From Bruticola sp004554425 (GTDB taxonomy: Bacteria; Vulcanimicrobiota; Xenobia; Xenobiales; Xenobiaceae): a stretch of 58,459 nt of DNA. The stretch covers positions 1 to 58,459 of the forward strand of contig CATXCY010000012.1 in NCBI GenBank assembly GCA_958366945.1, written 5' to 3'. The position numbers and the translations under genes were made by a program. The notes under the pieces are model-generated. The model did no database searches. It was not told the DNA's origin and saw only the letters and a program-made list of their open reading frames with translations. Within the stretch, counting starts at the first letter, position 1, and each line of letters begins with the position of its first letter. Below are positions 50,364 through 58,459 of this stretch, piece after piece.

Positions 50364-51530
50364 ATGACTATTATCAGAAAAATGCTTTCCACTGACGCGC
50401 CTATCCTGGCCACTTACCACAGTCAAATTTGCCATTTACCGACCCAATTGCACAAAACTGCTGTAAAAGTGTATCAAGCTATCTACGAATGTCCCAGCGT
50501 ACAAGTTTTCGTTGCTGCCGACGACCAGAACCGAATTGAAGGCTTTTGCTTGGCTATTTCCGAGCGAGGACGCGTAGTGTCAGAGCTTTTTTCCTACATT
50601 CCATTAGCCATTCTTAATTGCTTAAGGAAGAATAGAACTCAAGCAAAAGAGCTACTAAAACTTCTGGGGTTACCTTTATCTGAAGCTAAAAGCCAAGCGG
50701 AAATAGCTATGCTTTACGATCGTAATGACAATCAGCAAAATCTGGAAAGTTTGCTGAGTAACGCTTTAGGATTTTTGGCTTCTCGTGGCCAAAAGGAAGT
50801 TTATTTTTCCACTTCAGACCATGTTTCCTCAAAGGTTTTGCACAACCAAGGCTTTAAAGAAGTGGACTTAACAGAATTGGTTAGCTATAAACTCAAGCCA
50901 GAAGCTACTTTATATAAAGCAATTATTGCTGATCCTACTGATTTTGTACCTGGCCCCTTTAACATGCGAGATCGCCTGCGTTGCTTCTTCCGCTTCGAAC
51001 AGATGGTCGTCTACCCTATCTATTGTGGATGTTTAATTCCTTTCGCCTCTTATCTAGCCTATCTGGCTAAAACACACCTAGATCCTTGGCTAGGATTGGA
51101 AAATTTTTCTCTTATCAGCTCTCCTTGGAATTGGTTGGCTTTTGCCATTTGTTTGCTAGTGGGTGGCCTTATTTTAGTGTACAGCTACTCTTACTTAATT
51201 TTAGAAGGAGAAGGCGGCCCAGTACCTCCTTGGTCTTCTCAAACACGCCGTTTAGTTGTTACTGGCCCTTATACTTACATCCGTCATCCTTCAATTTGGG
51301 CTAAACTAATCGGTGTTTGCGGCTTAGGACTGGCCTTCAATTCCGTTTCTTTCTTAGCAATTGTCATTCCCTTGCTTATGGTTTGGTCTGTGCTTTGGAA
51401 TAGACACCGTCAAGATGAAGGTTTAATCTTAGCTTTTGGTGATGAGTATTTAGCCTATAAAGCCAAGACACCAATGCTGATCCCCAATTGCCTCAAACGT
51501 TTATTTAGTTGTGGAAAAAGCCTTAGTTAG
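50364..51530 (+). CDS. GNAT-like/isoprenylcysteine methyltransferase-like fusion
   Basis: 388 residues. Residues about 1-180 resemble a GNAT acetyltransferase (VAADDQNRIEGFCLAISERG, LASRGQKEVYFSTSDHVSSK, VLHNQGFKE). After a linker, residues about 210-380 are a membrane domain (four or five helices) with VVTGPYTYIRHPSIWAKLIG and RQDEGLILAFGDEYLAYKAK, the SAM-binding motifs of ICMT/PEMT membrane methyltransferases. The joint occurrence in one chain is unusual. It lies 17 bp after the B12-radical SAM gene and 12 bp before the next. A lipid-linked modification is an inference. Confidence 0.75.
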   Translation: MTIIRKMLSTDAPILATYHSQICHLPTQLHKTAVKVYQAIYECPSVQVFVAADDQNRIEGFCLAISERGRVVSELFSYIPLAILNCLRKNRTQAKELLKLLGLPLSEAKSQAEIAMLYDRNDNQQNLESLLSNALGFLASRGQKEVYFSTSDHVSSKVLHNQGFKEVDLTELVSYKLKPEATLYKAIIADPTDFVPGPFNMRDRLRCFFRFEQMVVYPIYCGCLIPFASYLAYLAKTHLDPWLGLENFSLISSPWNWLAFAICLLVGGLILVYSYSYLILEGEGGPVPPWSSQTRRLVVTGPYTYIRHPSIWAKLIGVCGLGLAFNSVSFLAIVIPLLMVWSVLWNRHRQDEGLILAFGDEYLAYKAKTPMLIPNCLKRLFSCGKSLS

Positions 51531-51542
51531 CCATTAAGAGTT

Positions 51543-52556
51543 ATGCAACTGAAGTCTAAAGTAAAAAATACTATTCCTTCTCTATGCAAATTGGCGGCAA
51601 CTTTGGCCCTATTTTACTTGACGTTCCGTTTAATAGACAAACCTTTGACCCAATGGCCTTCACTTATAGAGTCTTTACATCTTTCCCTAAGTCAACTGGC
51701 CATAGCTCTTGCGATGCTACTACTAACGGTTTTGGTCAACAGCGCCAAGTGGATACTCACACTAAGAATACCTTTTCACATTCCTATAAGCCTAAGCAGA
51801 ACATTATATTATTATTGCGTCGGCTACTTTTTTAATTCTTTTATAACTGGCAGTGGAGACATGAAGAGAGCTTTTGATTTGGGACGAGAAAGTGGACGAG
51901 TTTCTCAAGCGTGGGCTTCAGTTATGCTCGATCGCTGGTCGGGTGTTATCGGCCAACTTGCTCTAACTTTTTTCTCTTTGCAAATGGCCGCCAATCTCGT
52001 GCCGACACTGCGCTTTTTCAGTTGGCTATGTGCTATAGGAATTGTATTTTTGCTAATTGGCTTCTATATTGTAGCTTCTTTGCCATTACACAAACGACCA
52101 ACAACTAAATTGTGGCTAGCATGCTGGCGTTTACAGCGCTCTTTTGCCGCCTATAAAAAGCGCCCTTGGCTTTTGCTAACTTGCTTGTTTCTAAGTTTAA
52201 TAAGTCCACTGCTCTTGGTGGCCGCCCATTTCGCTTTAGCTAAAGGCCTCAATATCAGCGTATCTGCCCAAGCCCTATTTTATTATATACCGGCAGTCTC
52301 GGTATTTGCTCAAATGCCTATAACTGTAAATGGCTTTGGCTTGCAAGATTATTGTATGGTCTCTATTTTGCAAAATCAAATGGACTCTATTCAAGCCTTT
52401 ACCCTTTCGCTTGCCTTCCATATAGCCAGATTGGCCACCGGTGCGATATGTGGTTTAATTTATTCATTCTTCCCTAATTTAGGGATCACAGGATCATCTA
52501 TCGTTTCCTCGCCCTCTGAAATTAGGCAAAAGTCTATATGCAGCGAGAGAAGCTAA
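51543..52556 (+). CDS. Lysylphosphatidylglycerol synthase TM-region/UPF0104 membrane protein
   Basis: 337 residues with about seven transmembrane helices. The segment YYYCVGYFFNSFITGSGDMK (about 90-110) and DLGRESGRVSQAWASVMLDR, then WSGVIGQLAL, are the conserved AglD/YbhN/UPF0104 pattern (FxxxxPSxxGGDxxR variants). Such proteins are the flippase part of MprF and relatives, often beside glycosyltransferases and polyprenol-linked pathways. The PSxxGGD is replaced by GSGDMK here. It is in the operon with B12-radical SAM and GNAT-ICMT, one base before the next gene. Confidence 0.78.
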   Translation: MQLKSKVKNTIPSLCKLAATLALFYLTFRLIDKPLTQWPSLIESLHLSLSQLAIALAMLLLTVLVNSAKWILTLRIPFHIPISLSRTLYYYCVGYFFNSFITGSGDMKRAFDLGRESGRVSQAWASVMLDRWSGVIGQLALTFFSLQMAANLVPTLRFFSWLCAIGIVFLLIGFYIVASLPLHKRPTTKLWLACWRLQRSFAAYKKRPWLLLTCLFLSLISPLLLVAAHFALAKGLNISVSAQALFYYIPAVSVFAQMPITVNGFGLQDYCMVSILQNQMDSIQAFTLSLAFHIARLATGAICGLIYSFFPNLGITGSSIVSSPSEIRQKSICSERS

Positions 52557-52557
52557 A

Positions 52558-54420
52558 TTGAAAAAGACTTTATGGCTTGATATTATAAGGAAATTTCTGC
52601 AGCACAATTTAGGAGTGCCTCTTCTTCTAGCCATTTTGGGAACGCTCAATATGTGGGCAGCTTTAGGTTTCACCCAAGTTAGTCCTTTAAGTTCTGAAAG
52701 TGCCAAACATTTATCCAAGGCTTATCAAATGTTTTGGCAAATAAATTGCCACTGGCCTTGGCCGGATATACTAAATACTATTACCTATCCACCTTGTTTT
52801 TATTTAAATACGGTTTGCTGGTTTCAACTTTTTCACCATAAAAGCGAAGCTCTGGCATTGCTCTCTGTCATGCCTTATTTAATTATCAGTGCTTGGTCTG
52901 TTTATGGCTTAATAAAAATATCCACCAAGCAAGCTAAAAATATTTTCTTACCTTTTATCGGCGCTTTCACTTGTCTGGCTTTACTCAGTTCTTCCTTGAT
53001 AATCGAAGGATACTTAATAGAATATGCTTTGACGGCTTGGCTTAGTGCCTCTTTTTACTTATTTACTTCCGCTTCCGGACGCCAACTCTCTTTAGGGAAA
53101 CTTTTAGCTTTAATTATTGTATGTACTTTGGGAATGCTAACTAAATGGACTTTTTTAAGTTATTTACTTCCATTATTAGCTTGTACTTTTGTAGATGTAT
53201 CAATTAACATTATTAAAAAGCTCTACACAAAAGCTGAAATTGGCTCTTTAGTTATAAAAGCTGTATTGCTTATGGCAGCAATATTTTTGCTCTGCAAACT
53301 TTGGTACGGTGCCCATCATGGAGAAAATAGCAATTTAGATGAACTACTAGCCCATTTTACTCGCAGTCAAAGTAGCGAAACGGTTATTCAAACCAGCGAT
53401 CCAACCTTCTTACATGGTTTTCGAGCTCATACCCCAAATATATACAAATTTGGCCCTCTGAATTTTGCTATTTATATGGCAATTCACGTTATACCGCCGC
53501 ACCTAACTATTATGTTGCTTATTGGCTTACTTTTAGCTGTAAGCCAGTTATATACTCAATTGCGCTTATTGTGCTTTTCCGACAGTTTAAATAACAAAGT
53601 GCATACAAAGTTATCTTCTGCTTCTAATCTTAATGAACTAAAAATTTTTACTACCGGAGAAACGGCTATTGCTTTAACCATACTCTTTGCCTTAATTTTT
53701 TATTCTCTTTATCCAACGCCGACTTTATTTGTTCCGGAAAAATCGGTGCGTCATCTAGCTCCTTTGGCTCCAGTTGGCGTAGCGCTAGCTTTTATGTGGC
53801 TTTCCCGCTTAGGGAAGCGTCAATTTTGGTTATTGATTCCTTGCTTGATAATAAGCGCCGCCACTTTGCTACATTGGGCTATACCTAATAATTCTTCTCT
53901 AAGCGGCCATATTTTGCTAGGACCAAGTTTACCCAAAATAGTTGCCATACGACAATTCAGCGATCCTCTGGGAATTATTACTACTCCGCACAGTAGTCCT
54001 TTGGAAAAATTATGTTGCCTAATTGCCAAACAAGCTCAAGATAAAGAGCTATTAGTCAGCTTAGTTAATAAGGAAGATTTCGATCCTTTCTTTACAGAAC
54101 TTTACGCCTATTGGGGCTCTAAACCAGTATTTTTAGTTAATAAAAATAACAAGCTCATCCCAATTGATCCTTTAACCCAAGTTCCTTGTGCTCAAGCATC
54201 TATAAAAGCCGATTTGCCAATACTTTTAGTACAACGCTATCAAGTTACTTGGCTAGGTTATTCTCAAATTCAAACTGTACCGGAACTATCTCATACTTTT
54301 TACCAAGTTCACATATCAGTCAAAGATATTCCCAATAATACCTATTATTTCTATATCGCAAGAGCAGGTCAAATCGATGCTTACCGAATCTCTGAATTTT
54401 ACAGCAACTACAAACATTAA
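52558..54420 (+). CDS. GT-C/GT39-like membrane protein
   Basis: 620 residues from TTG 52558, one base after the previous stop (GAGAGAAG as SD). Around ten transmembrane helices; the first loop LGFTQVSPLSSESAKHLSKA lacks a clear DE pair, unlike the 45276 protein, so catalysis is less certain. Later HIRP-like periplasmic part (KSVRHLAPLAPVGVALAF matches the RHxxxxxP motif of mannosyltransferase-type enzymes). The C-terminal 130 residues form a soluble periplasmic domain. Fourth gene of the B12-radical SAM operon; probably adds a sugar or related group to the lipid. Confidence 0.65.
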   Translation: MKKTLWLDIIRKFLQHNLGVPLLLAILGTLNMWAALGFTQVSPLSSESAKHLSKAYQMFWQINCHWPWPDILNTITYPPCFYLNTVCWFQLFHHKSEALALLSVMPYLIISAWSVYGLIKISTKQAKNIFLPFIGAFTCLALLSSSLIIEGYLIEYALTAWLSASFYLFTSASGRQLSLGKLLALIIVCTLGMLTKWTFLSYLLPLLACTFVDVSINIIKKLYTKAEIGSLVIKAVLLMAAIFLLCKLWYGAHHGENSNLDELLAHFTRSQSSETVIQTSDPTFLHGFRAHTPNIYKFGPLNFAIYMAIHVIPPHLTIMLLIGLLLAVSQLYTQLRLLCFSDSLNNKVHTKLSSASNLNELKIFTTGETAIALTILFALIFYSLYPTPTLFVPEKSVRHLAPLAPVGVALAFMWLSRLGKRQFWLLIPCLIISAATLLHWAIPNNSSLSGHILLGPSLPKIVAIRQFSDPLGIITTPHSSPLEKLCCLIAKQAQDKELLVSLVNKEDFDPFFTELYAYWGSKPVFLVNKNNKLIPIDPLTQVPCAQASIKADLPILLVQRYQVTWLGYSQIQTVPELSHTFYQVHISVKDIPNNTYYFYIARAGQIDAYRISEFYSNYKH

Positions 54421-54548
54421 AAAATCTTAAGAAAGTTTTTTGCAGAGAAACTAATCAGCAGGAGAGAGCTCTAAGCTTCTAACAAAGAAATTCAACCAGA
54501 GTGTTCTTTAAATTCATTTCCTTTTTTAGCTTAAAGGAGAAGACAAAT

Positions 54549-55214
54549 ATGAGAAAACAAATTAAAAGTTTACTTATAAGCTTATCGATTATCGGCTTAG
54601 CTCTTTTGATAGCCGCTCCGGCCAGAGCCGATGAGGAAGTCGAGAAAATTTTCAGTAAAGTTAAAGCTGTCAACCACGGCCTCAAAGATTACCAAGCCAA
54701 TATCGACATTTCCCTGCGTGCCAAAGTAGCTTTCATTCCCTACAATCCCAGCATGAGCGGAAAATATTATTACAAAGCTCCCGACAAGCACAAGCTCGTC
54801 TTGGAAAAAGCCCCTAGCTATGTCAAAAAATATCCCAATATTTTTGGTTGGAACCTTCCCAAGTTGGAGAAATTCAATAGTAGAGTAAAAGAGACTACCA
54901 CTTTAAATAACCAAAAAGTTTGGCATTTACTTTTGCTTCCTAAGCAAGGCATGGGCGATATTATCAGTGTAGAAATGTGGGTCAATTGCGAAGATTATAC
55001 CGTACCGCGCCAAGTAACCAATTACAAAAATGACGGCAAGCTCAGTGTCGATGTAAATTACATCACCAAAGACAGCTATAAAGTGTTCGATTCCATGAGC
55101 GCTCAGTTTGCCTTCCCTAAAGTGTCTGTAAACGCTCACGCTACCGCCAAGTATTCCAACTACGTTTTTAATAAAAACTTACCCGATTCTTTCTTCAAAA
55201 AAGAAGATAAGTAA
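54549..55214 (+). CDS. LolA-like periplasmic outer-membrane protein-sorting-like protein
   Basis: 221 residues with ATG 54549 (AAAGGAG at good spacing). The signal peptide (SLLISLSIIGLALLIAAPARA) ends at about 24. The mature part shows the LolA/LppX fold pattern: KVKAVNHGLKDYQANIDISL, SGKYYYKAPDKHKLVL, YKNDGKLSVDVNY, YSNYVFNKNLPDSFFK. Such proteins shuttle lipoproteins or lipids through the periplasm. It is 128 bp after the glycosyltransferase gene, so it may or may not share the operon. A lipid-transfer role would fit the preceding genes. Confidence 0.75.
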   Translation: MRKQIKSLLISLSIIGLALLIAAPARADEEVEKIFSKVKAVNHGLKDYQANIDISLRAKVAFIPYNPSMSGKYYYKAPDKHKLVLEKAPSYVKKYPNIFGWNLPKLEKFNSRVKETTTLNNQKVWHLLLLPKQGMGDIISVEMWVNCEDYTVPRQVTNYKNDGKLSVDVNYITKDSYKVFDSMSAQFAFPKVSVNAHATAKYSNYVFNKNLPDSFFKKEDK

Positions 55215-55238
55215 GCTAACTAAATCTTAGGAGAACTT

Positions 55239-55511
55239 ATGCATTATACATACGTAACTAAGGGAACTTGCTCTCGAGCTATCCATTTCGATATCGACGG
55301 CGATAAAATTAGCAACGTCCGCTTCGATGGCGGATGCAATGGCAACCTCAAAGGTATCGCCAAACTGGTTGAAGGTCACAGCGTAGACGAAATTGAGTCA
55401 CTTTTGCAAGGCATTACTTGCGGCCCCAAGCCTACTTCCTGTCCTGACCAACTGGCTAAAGCTGTCCGTCAAGCCCAGCAAGAGACTAAAGGAGCCGCTA
55501 TTTTAGGCTAA
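55239..55511 (+). CDS. TSCPD domain-containing protein (TIGR03905 family)
   Basis: 90 residues. The family signature CGPKPTSCPDQLA is exact, as is FDGGCNGNLKGIAKLVEG. Conserved cysteines suggest metal or substrate binding; similar domains occur at the C-terminus of some ribonucleotide reductases. Function not established. SD TAGGAG eight bases upstream; 24 bp after the LolA-like gene. Confidence 0.9.
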   Translation: MHYTYVTKGTCSRAIHFDIDGDKISNVRFDGGCNGNLKGIAKLVEGHSVDEIESLLQGITCGPKPTSCPDQLAKAVRQAQQETKGAAILG

Positions 55512-55522
55512 ACTCCTGGTAA

Positions 55523-57502
55523 CTAACCGTTGCGGCCTTTTCTGCCAAAGCGATTTCGTTCAACGCCGAAACTTTCGGAATTTCGTCTAGAGTTCCAGTT
55601 TCGGCGTTCTTCTTGTGAGGTAGCATTTCTTCTTGTTCTGCCTTCAATTTTGTTAGACTCGACGCGACGAGCACTATTAGTTGCCCGTTCACCTCTTCGT
55701 TCGTTAAATCGGTTATTGTCTCGACGGACGTTACCTTTAGAAGACGAAGGCTCGTGAGCAGAATTTTTGCGACTTTCTCTTCCATTAGAATGGCGCTCTT
55801 CTTTATTAGAGCCTAACAAAATATAATGCTGTCGCATTCTTTCAGCATCAGTTCTAGCTACATATATAGGGTTGCCTTCAGTGTCTTTTTTAGCGTAATA
55901 CATGGCCGTAGCTACAGTTCCGGGCGTAGGAATAAAGCATTGCACTTGTTGCGGAGACCAATGGCGTTTTTGCAACCATTGGGCTAATTCACGCATATCA
56001 CTTTCAGTACATCCAGGGAAAGCACTCATAAGGTAAGGCACGATATATTGCTCTTTATTGACATCTTGCGAATACTTTAAGAAATAGCCAATAAATTCAT
56101 CCATAAGCTGAATACTGGGCTTGCGCATATAATTAAGCACTTTAGCACTACAATGCTCAGGAGCGATTTTTAATTGTCCTCCAGTAAATTCAGCTACATA
56201 AGCGCGACAGGCATTTTTGTTTTTTAAGGCCAGATCAAAACGTACTCCACTCGCAATACGCACATGTTTTACTTTAGGATGAGCCAAAACTTTGCGCAAC
56301 AAAGAGACATAATTATCTTGCTGATCTTTGAAATTGGGACAAACTTTAGGGAACATGCAACTAGAGCGCTTACATTTGGCCGGATCTGCTCCACATTTAG
56401 CTTGCCACATATTAGCTGTAGGCCCACCTACATCGGAAATAGAGCCTTTAAAATCTTCAGCCTTGGCAACTTTTTCCAATTCACTTAAAATTGAACGTTC
56501 ACTGCGAGAAGCAATGCGTCGCCCTTGGTGCAAAGCTAAAGAACAAAAAGAGCAACCTCCTCCGCAGCCACGATGACTGTTTATACTAGTTTTAATCATC
56601 TCCAAAGCCGGAATGGGTTCTTTATAGCTAGGATGAGCCTTTCTAGTAAAAGGCAAATCGTAAATTTTGTCTATTTCAACTTGGCTTAAACTAGGTGTAG
56701 GTGCAGTGGCAACTAAATAGCGATTGCCTACTTGCTGAACACAAGCACAATTGGCGGCTTGAATATGGCGCTCAGCTAAAAGAGAAGCTTTTATAAGCTG
56801 TTCAGAGTCATCTACAATTTCCTCATGACTGGGCAACACTATAGCATTTTCCAAACGCTCAACATCTTCAGCTTTAGCCATATAGCAGAGGCCATTGAGC
56901 CCCTCAAAAGATACGGGACGATTGCGCTCCAAAGCTTCTTCAACTCTTTTTACTACATTCCAGAGTGAATATTCACCCATCCCATAGATTAACGCATCTG
57001 CTTTTGAATCTAATAAAATAGATCTACGTAAATTATCCGACCAAAAATCATAATGAGTATAGCGGCGCAAAGAAGCTTCAATACCACCAATAACTACCGG
57101 CAAACCTGGGAATGCTTGTCTAACTAAATTAGTATAAACAATAATAGCTCGATTGGGACGGGCCCCAGCCTTACCACCTGGAGTGAAAGCATCATCGTGG
57201 CGTTTTTTTCTAAAAGCTGTATAGTGAGCCAACATGGAATCTAAAGCGCCGCCGCTAATTCCTGCCAATAAGCGAGGACGCCCCATAACTAAAAAATCAT
57301 CCGGCCGATCCCAGCGCGGCTGACACACTAACCCTACGCGATACCCTTTAGATACCAAAAAGCGCCCCAATAAAGCTGCCGCAAAAGAAGGGTGGTCAAT
57401 ATAAGCGTCACCGGAAACGAGCAAAATATCCAACTCGCTCCATCCCAATTTCTTCATATCCGCCGCACAAATAGGCAACATATTATTTCCAGTATAGCTC
57501 AT
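55523..57502 (-). CDS. YgiQ-family radical SAM protein
   Basis: 659 residues. N-terminal segment LDILLVSGDAYIDHPSFAAA and GFxVGLVCQP-like (KGYRVGLVCQPRWDRPDD) is the YgiQ signature. Radical SAM cluster at CGGGCSFCSLALHQGR (about 315-330), with GGPTANMWQ and CMFPKVCPNF following. The C-terminal 100 residues are Arg/Asn-rich and disordered. The family is widespread but its reaction is unknown. It is convergent with the TSCPD gene (ends within 12 bp of each other). Confidence 0.93.
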   Translation of the reverse strand: MSYTGNNMLPICAADMKKLGWSELDILLVSGDAYIDHPSFAAALLGRFLVSKGYRVGLVCQPRWDRPDDFLVMGRPRLLAGISGGALDSMLAHYTAFRKKRHDDAFTPGGKAGARPNRAIIVYTNLVRQAFPGLPVVIGGIEASLRRYTHYDFWSDNLRRSILLDSKADALIYGMGEYSLWNVVKRVEEALERNRPVSFEGLNGLCYMAKAEDVERLENAIVLPSHEEIVDDSEQLIKASLLAERHIQAANCACVQQVGNRYLVATAPTPSLSQVEIDKIYDLPFTRKAHPSYKEPIPALEMIKTSINSHRGCGGGCSFCSLALHQGRRIASRSERSILSELEKVAKAEDFKGSISDVGGPTANMWQAKCGADPAKCKRSSCMFPKVCPNFKDQQDNYVSLLRKVLAHPKVKHVRIASGVRFDLALKNKNACRAYVAEFTGGQLKIAPEHCSAKVLNYMRKPSIQLMDEFIGYFLKYSQDVNKEQYIVPYLMSAFPGCTESDMRELAQWLQKRHWSPQQVQCFIPTPGTVATAMYYAKKDTEGNPIYVARTDAERMRQHYILLGSNKEERHSNGRESRKNSAHEPSSSKGNVRRDNNRFNERRGERATNSARRVESNKIEGRTRRNATSQEERRNWNSRRNSESFGVERNRFGRKGRNG

Positions 57503-57594
57503 CTTTGACCACCTGTTTACCTTATCAACACCGTTTTTTAGGAGCGCACCTTCTTGAAAATAAGTTTATAACCTACAGACTTAAACTTGTCCAA

Positions 57595-57637
57595 ACAAAA
57601 AAGCGGCCAAACTCAAATTACCGAATCTGGCCGCCAA
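57595..57637 (-). terminator. Terminator downstream of small hypothetical gene
   Basis: Stem GCGGCCA/TGGCCGC followed on the minus strand by TTTTTTG; lies about 45 bp past the stop at 57678. Confidence 0.8.
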
Positions 57638-57677
57638 CTTTATCTTAATTTTTTAAGAGCCACAACAAGCAGCTACC

Positions 57678-57881
57678 TTAGTATCCTCTTCTCGCCCTTT
57701 CGCGCTCTTTTTCGCGCAACCACTCATTTTTCTTGTCTTCTTGTATTTCTTTAAAACGTTCCACTTTTTTGCGGAAGATATCTAACTCGCTATCGCCTTG
57801 TTCAGCTCTAACATCTTGGGTTTGCAAGTCCAGAGCCATGGCCGCAAGACCAACTCCCAATAATCCATCTAAAAAGCCCAT
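57678..57881 (-). CDS. Small hypothetical protein
   Basis: 67 residues: a hydrophobic N-terminus (MGFLDGLLGVGLAAMALDLQ) followed by a charged helical tail (LDIFRKKVERFKEIQEDKKN, EWLREKERERARRGY). GGAGG sits at 57895-57891 before ATG 57881. Its own promoter and terminator seem present. No family was recognised. It could be a membrane-associated or amphipathic helix protein. Confidence 0.55.
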   Translation of the reverse strand: MGFLDGLLGVGLAAMALDLQTQDVRAEQGDSELDIFRKKVERFKEIQEDKKNEWLREKERERARRGY

Positions 57882-58119
57882 ACATGCCTCCTTATCAACT
57901 TACGGCAGTATTCTAAAAACCCGATAAAATAGCTTATTTAGGAATTATTAGTTCCAAAATAGCCCACACAAACGGTGTCTGTGTATGCCTGCATAATACT
58001 ATAATCTATTATTAAATCAAGAGAAATAATGGTACAAGTAAAAAAATATTTATTAACAATATAATATTTTATTATTAAATCAACCATAAATGATCGCAAA
58101 AAAAAATACAGTGTTTGGC
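57882..58119. other. AT-rich non-coding stretch upstream of small gene
   Basis: 238 bp without a supportable gene. It contains A/T-rich repeats (for example ATAATATTTTATTATTAAAT around 58061-58080, and ATCTATTATTAAATCAAGAG around 58000-58020, with a shared TATTAAATCAA). It may hold the promoter of the minus-strand gene. Confidence 0.4.
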
Positions 58120-58406
58120 TGCGTAGTTTTCAGCTTAGAGACGCTAATTAGTGTTCCGCCCGCCCATTAGCTATTTCGTGCTAGCTTCATTTTTTGCCAT
58201 ATCTACGCTACGGCTTCACTGGCCTTGCAGCCAGAGGCCTGCGCTACCGATATGGCGAAAAAATTTCGCTATAAGTTTTGGCTGCGGGCTCGTGTTCATG
58301 TTGGTTGGCTCCAGCTAGCGGCTCTTCCAGGCTCGAACTGGCCTAACGGCCAATGTTCTTCGCCTTCCAGAGCCACTGCCTCCGCCTGTTGGTTAAAAAC
58401 TACGCA
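58120..58406. repeat. Inverted-repeat-bounded structured element
   Basis: Outer arms TGCGTAGTTTT (58120-58130) and AAAACTACGCA (58396-58406) are exact reverse complements. A nested arm TTTTTTGCCATATC (58190-58203) pairs with GATATGGCGAAAAAA (58249-58263) with one bulge. Further small stems lie inside (for example TGGCC-TAAC-GGCCA). A 45-base part recurs near 28.5 kb. No protein is supported in it. Confidence 0.6.
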
Positions 58407-58459
58407 AACAAGTCAAACCTGATAACACCTCTTGCGCCGCATGCCTGTCTAAGGCTGCC

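Noticed and set aside
58225..58422. 65-residue open frame inside the terminal element
   Set aside because: Lies across the inverted repeat structure, has no SD and no recognisable protein.

Overview
The window looks like a chromosomal segment of an anaerobic, fermentative bacterium with an outer membrane. Evidence for fermentation and hydrogen metabolism is a putative group-B [FeFe] hydrogenase, a bifunctional AdhE and the redox sensor Rex. Evidence for a diderm envelope is the succinylase DAP pathway (dapD-dapE), several lipobox lipoproteins, a LolA-like periplasmic protein and a type IV prepilin-like protein. The sequence alone does not fix the phylum. Gut or sediment lineages such as Melainabacteria, Riflebacteria or Elusimicrobia would fit, but this is a guess. 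No phage, transposase, plasmid or CRISPR genes were seen.

Layout. 0-6.3 kb (minus strand): tRNA-Ser, [FeFe] hydrogenase, a small phosphotransferase translationally close to adhE, then adhE and rex. 6.5-11.3 kb (plus): dapD-dapE and alaS. 11.4-15.6 kb (minus): a KtrAB-like potassium uptake pair and a large unrecognised 648-residue protein. 15.8-22.1 kb (plus): murB, recG, rsmD, a DUF697-type membrane GTPase and a small lipoprotein. 22.1-25.4 kb (minus): prepilin, folA, yceD, rpmF, fabG and acpP. 25.6-33.2 kb: tdk, a repeat-linked surface lipoprotein, clpB, a small exported protein, upp and a glutaredoxin. 33.3-40.1 kb (minus): a repeat-rich membrane protein with a degenerate YHS-like domain, an exported helical protein and pheS-pheT.

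40.4-55.5 kb is the accessory-looking part. It holds a DnaJ-TPR protein, two tandem paralogous radical SAM/SPASM enzymes with winged-helix-like N-termini, two tRNA-Arg(ACG) units each with its own promoter and terminator, a GT-C-like membrane protein with a small membrane partner, and a FecR-like anchored protein. It then has a tight four-gene operon: a B12-binding radical SAM enzyme, a GNAT/ICMT-type methyltransferase fusion, a UPF0104-like membrane protein and a second GT-C-like protein. A LolA-like protein and a TSCPD-domain protein follow. 55.5-57.9 kb (minus) carries a YgiQ-type radical SAM protein and a small hypothetical gene. The last 0.5 kb is non-coding and contains an inverted-repeat-bounded structured element. 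A 45-base part of it recurs in diverged form near 28.5 kb.

The best candidates for something undescribed are the B12-rSAM/GNAT-ICMT/UPF0104/GT-C operon (48853-54420), the paired SPASM enzymes (41027-44052), the cysteine-free YHS-like membrane protein (33352-35394), and the two intergenic repeat structures (28317-28376; 58120-58406).
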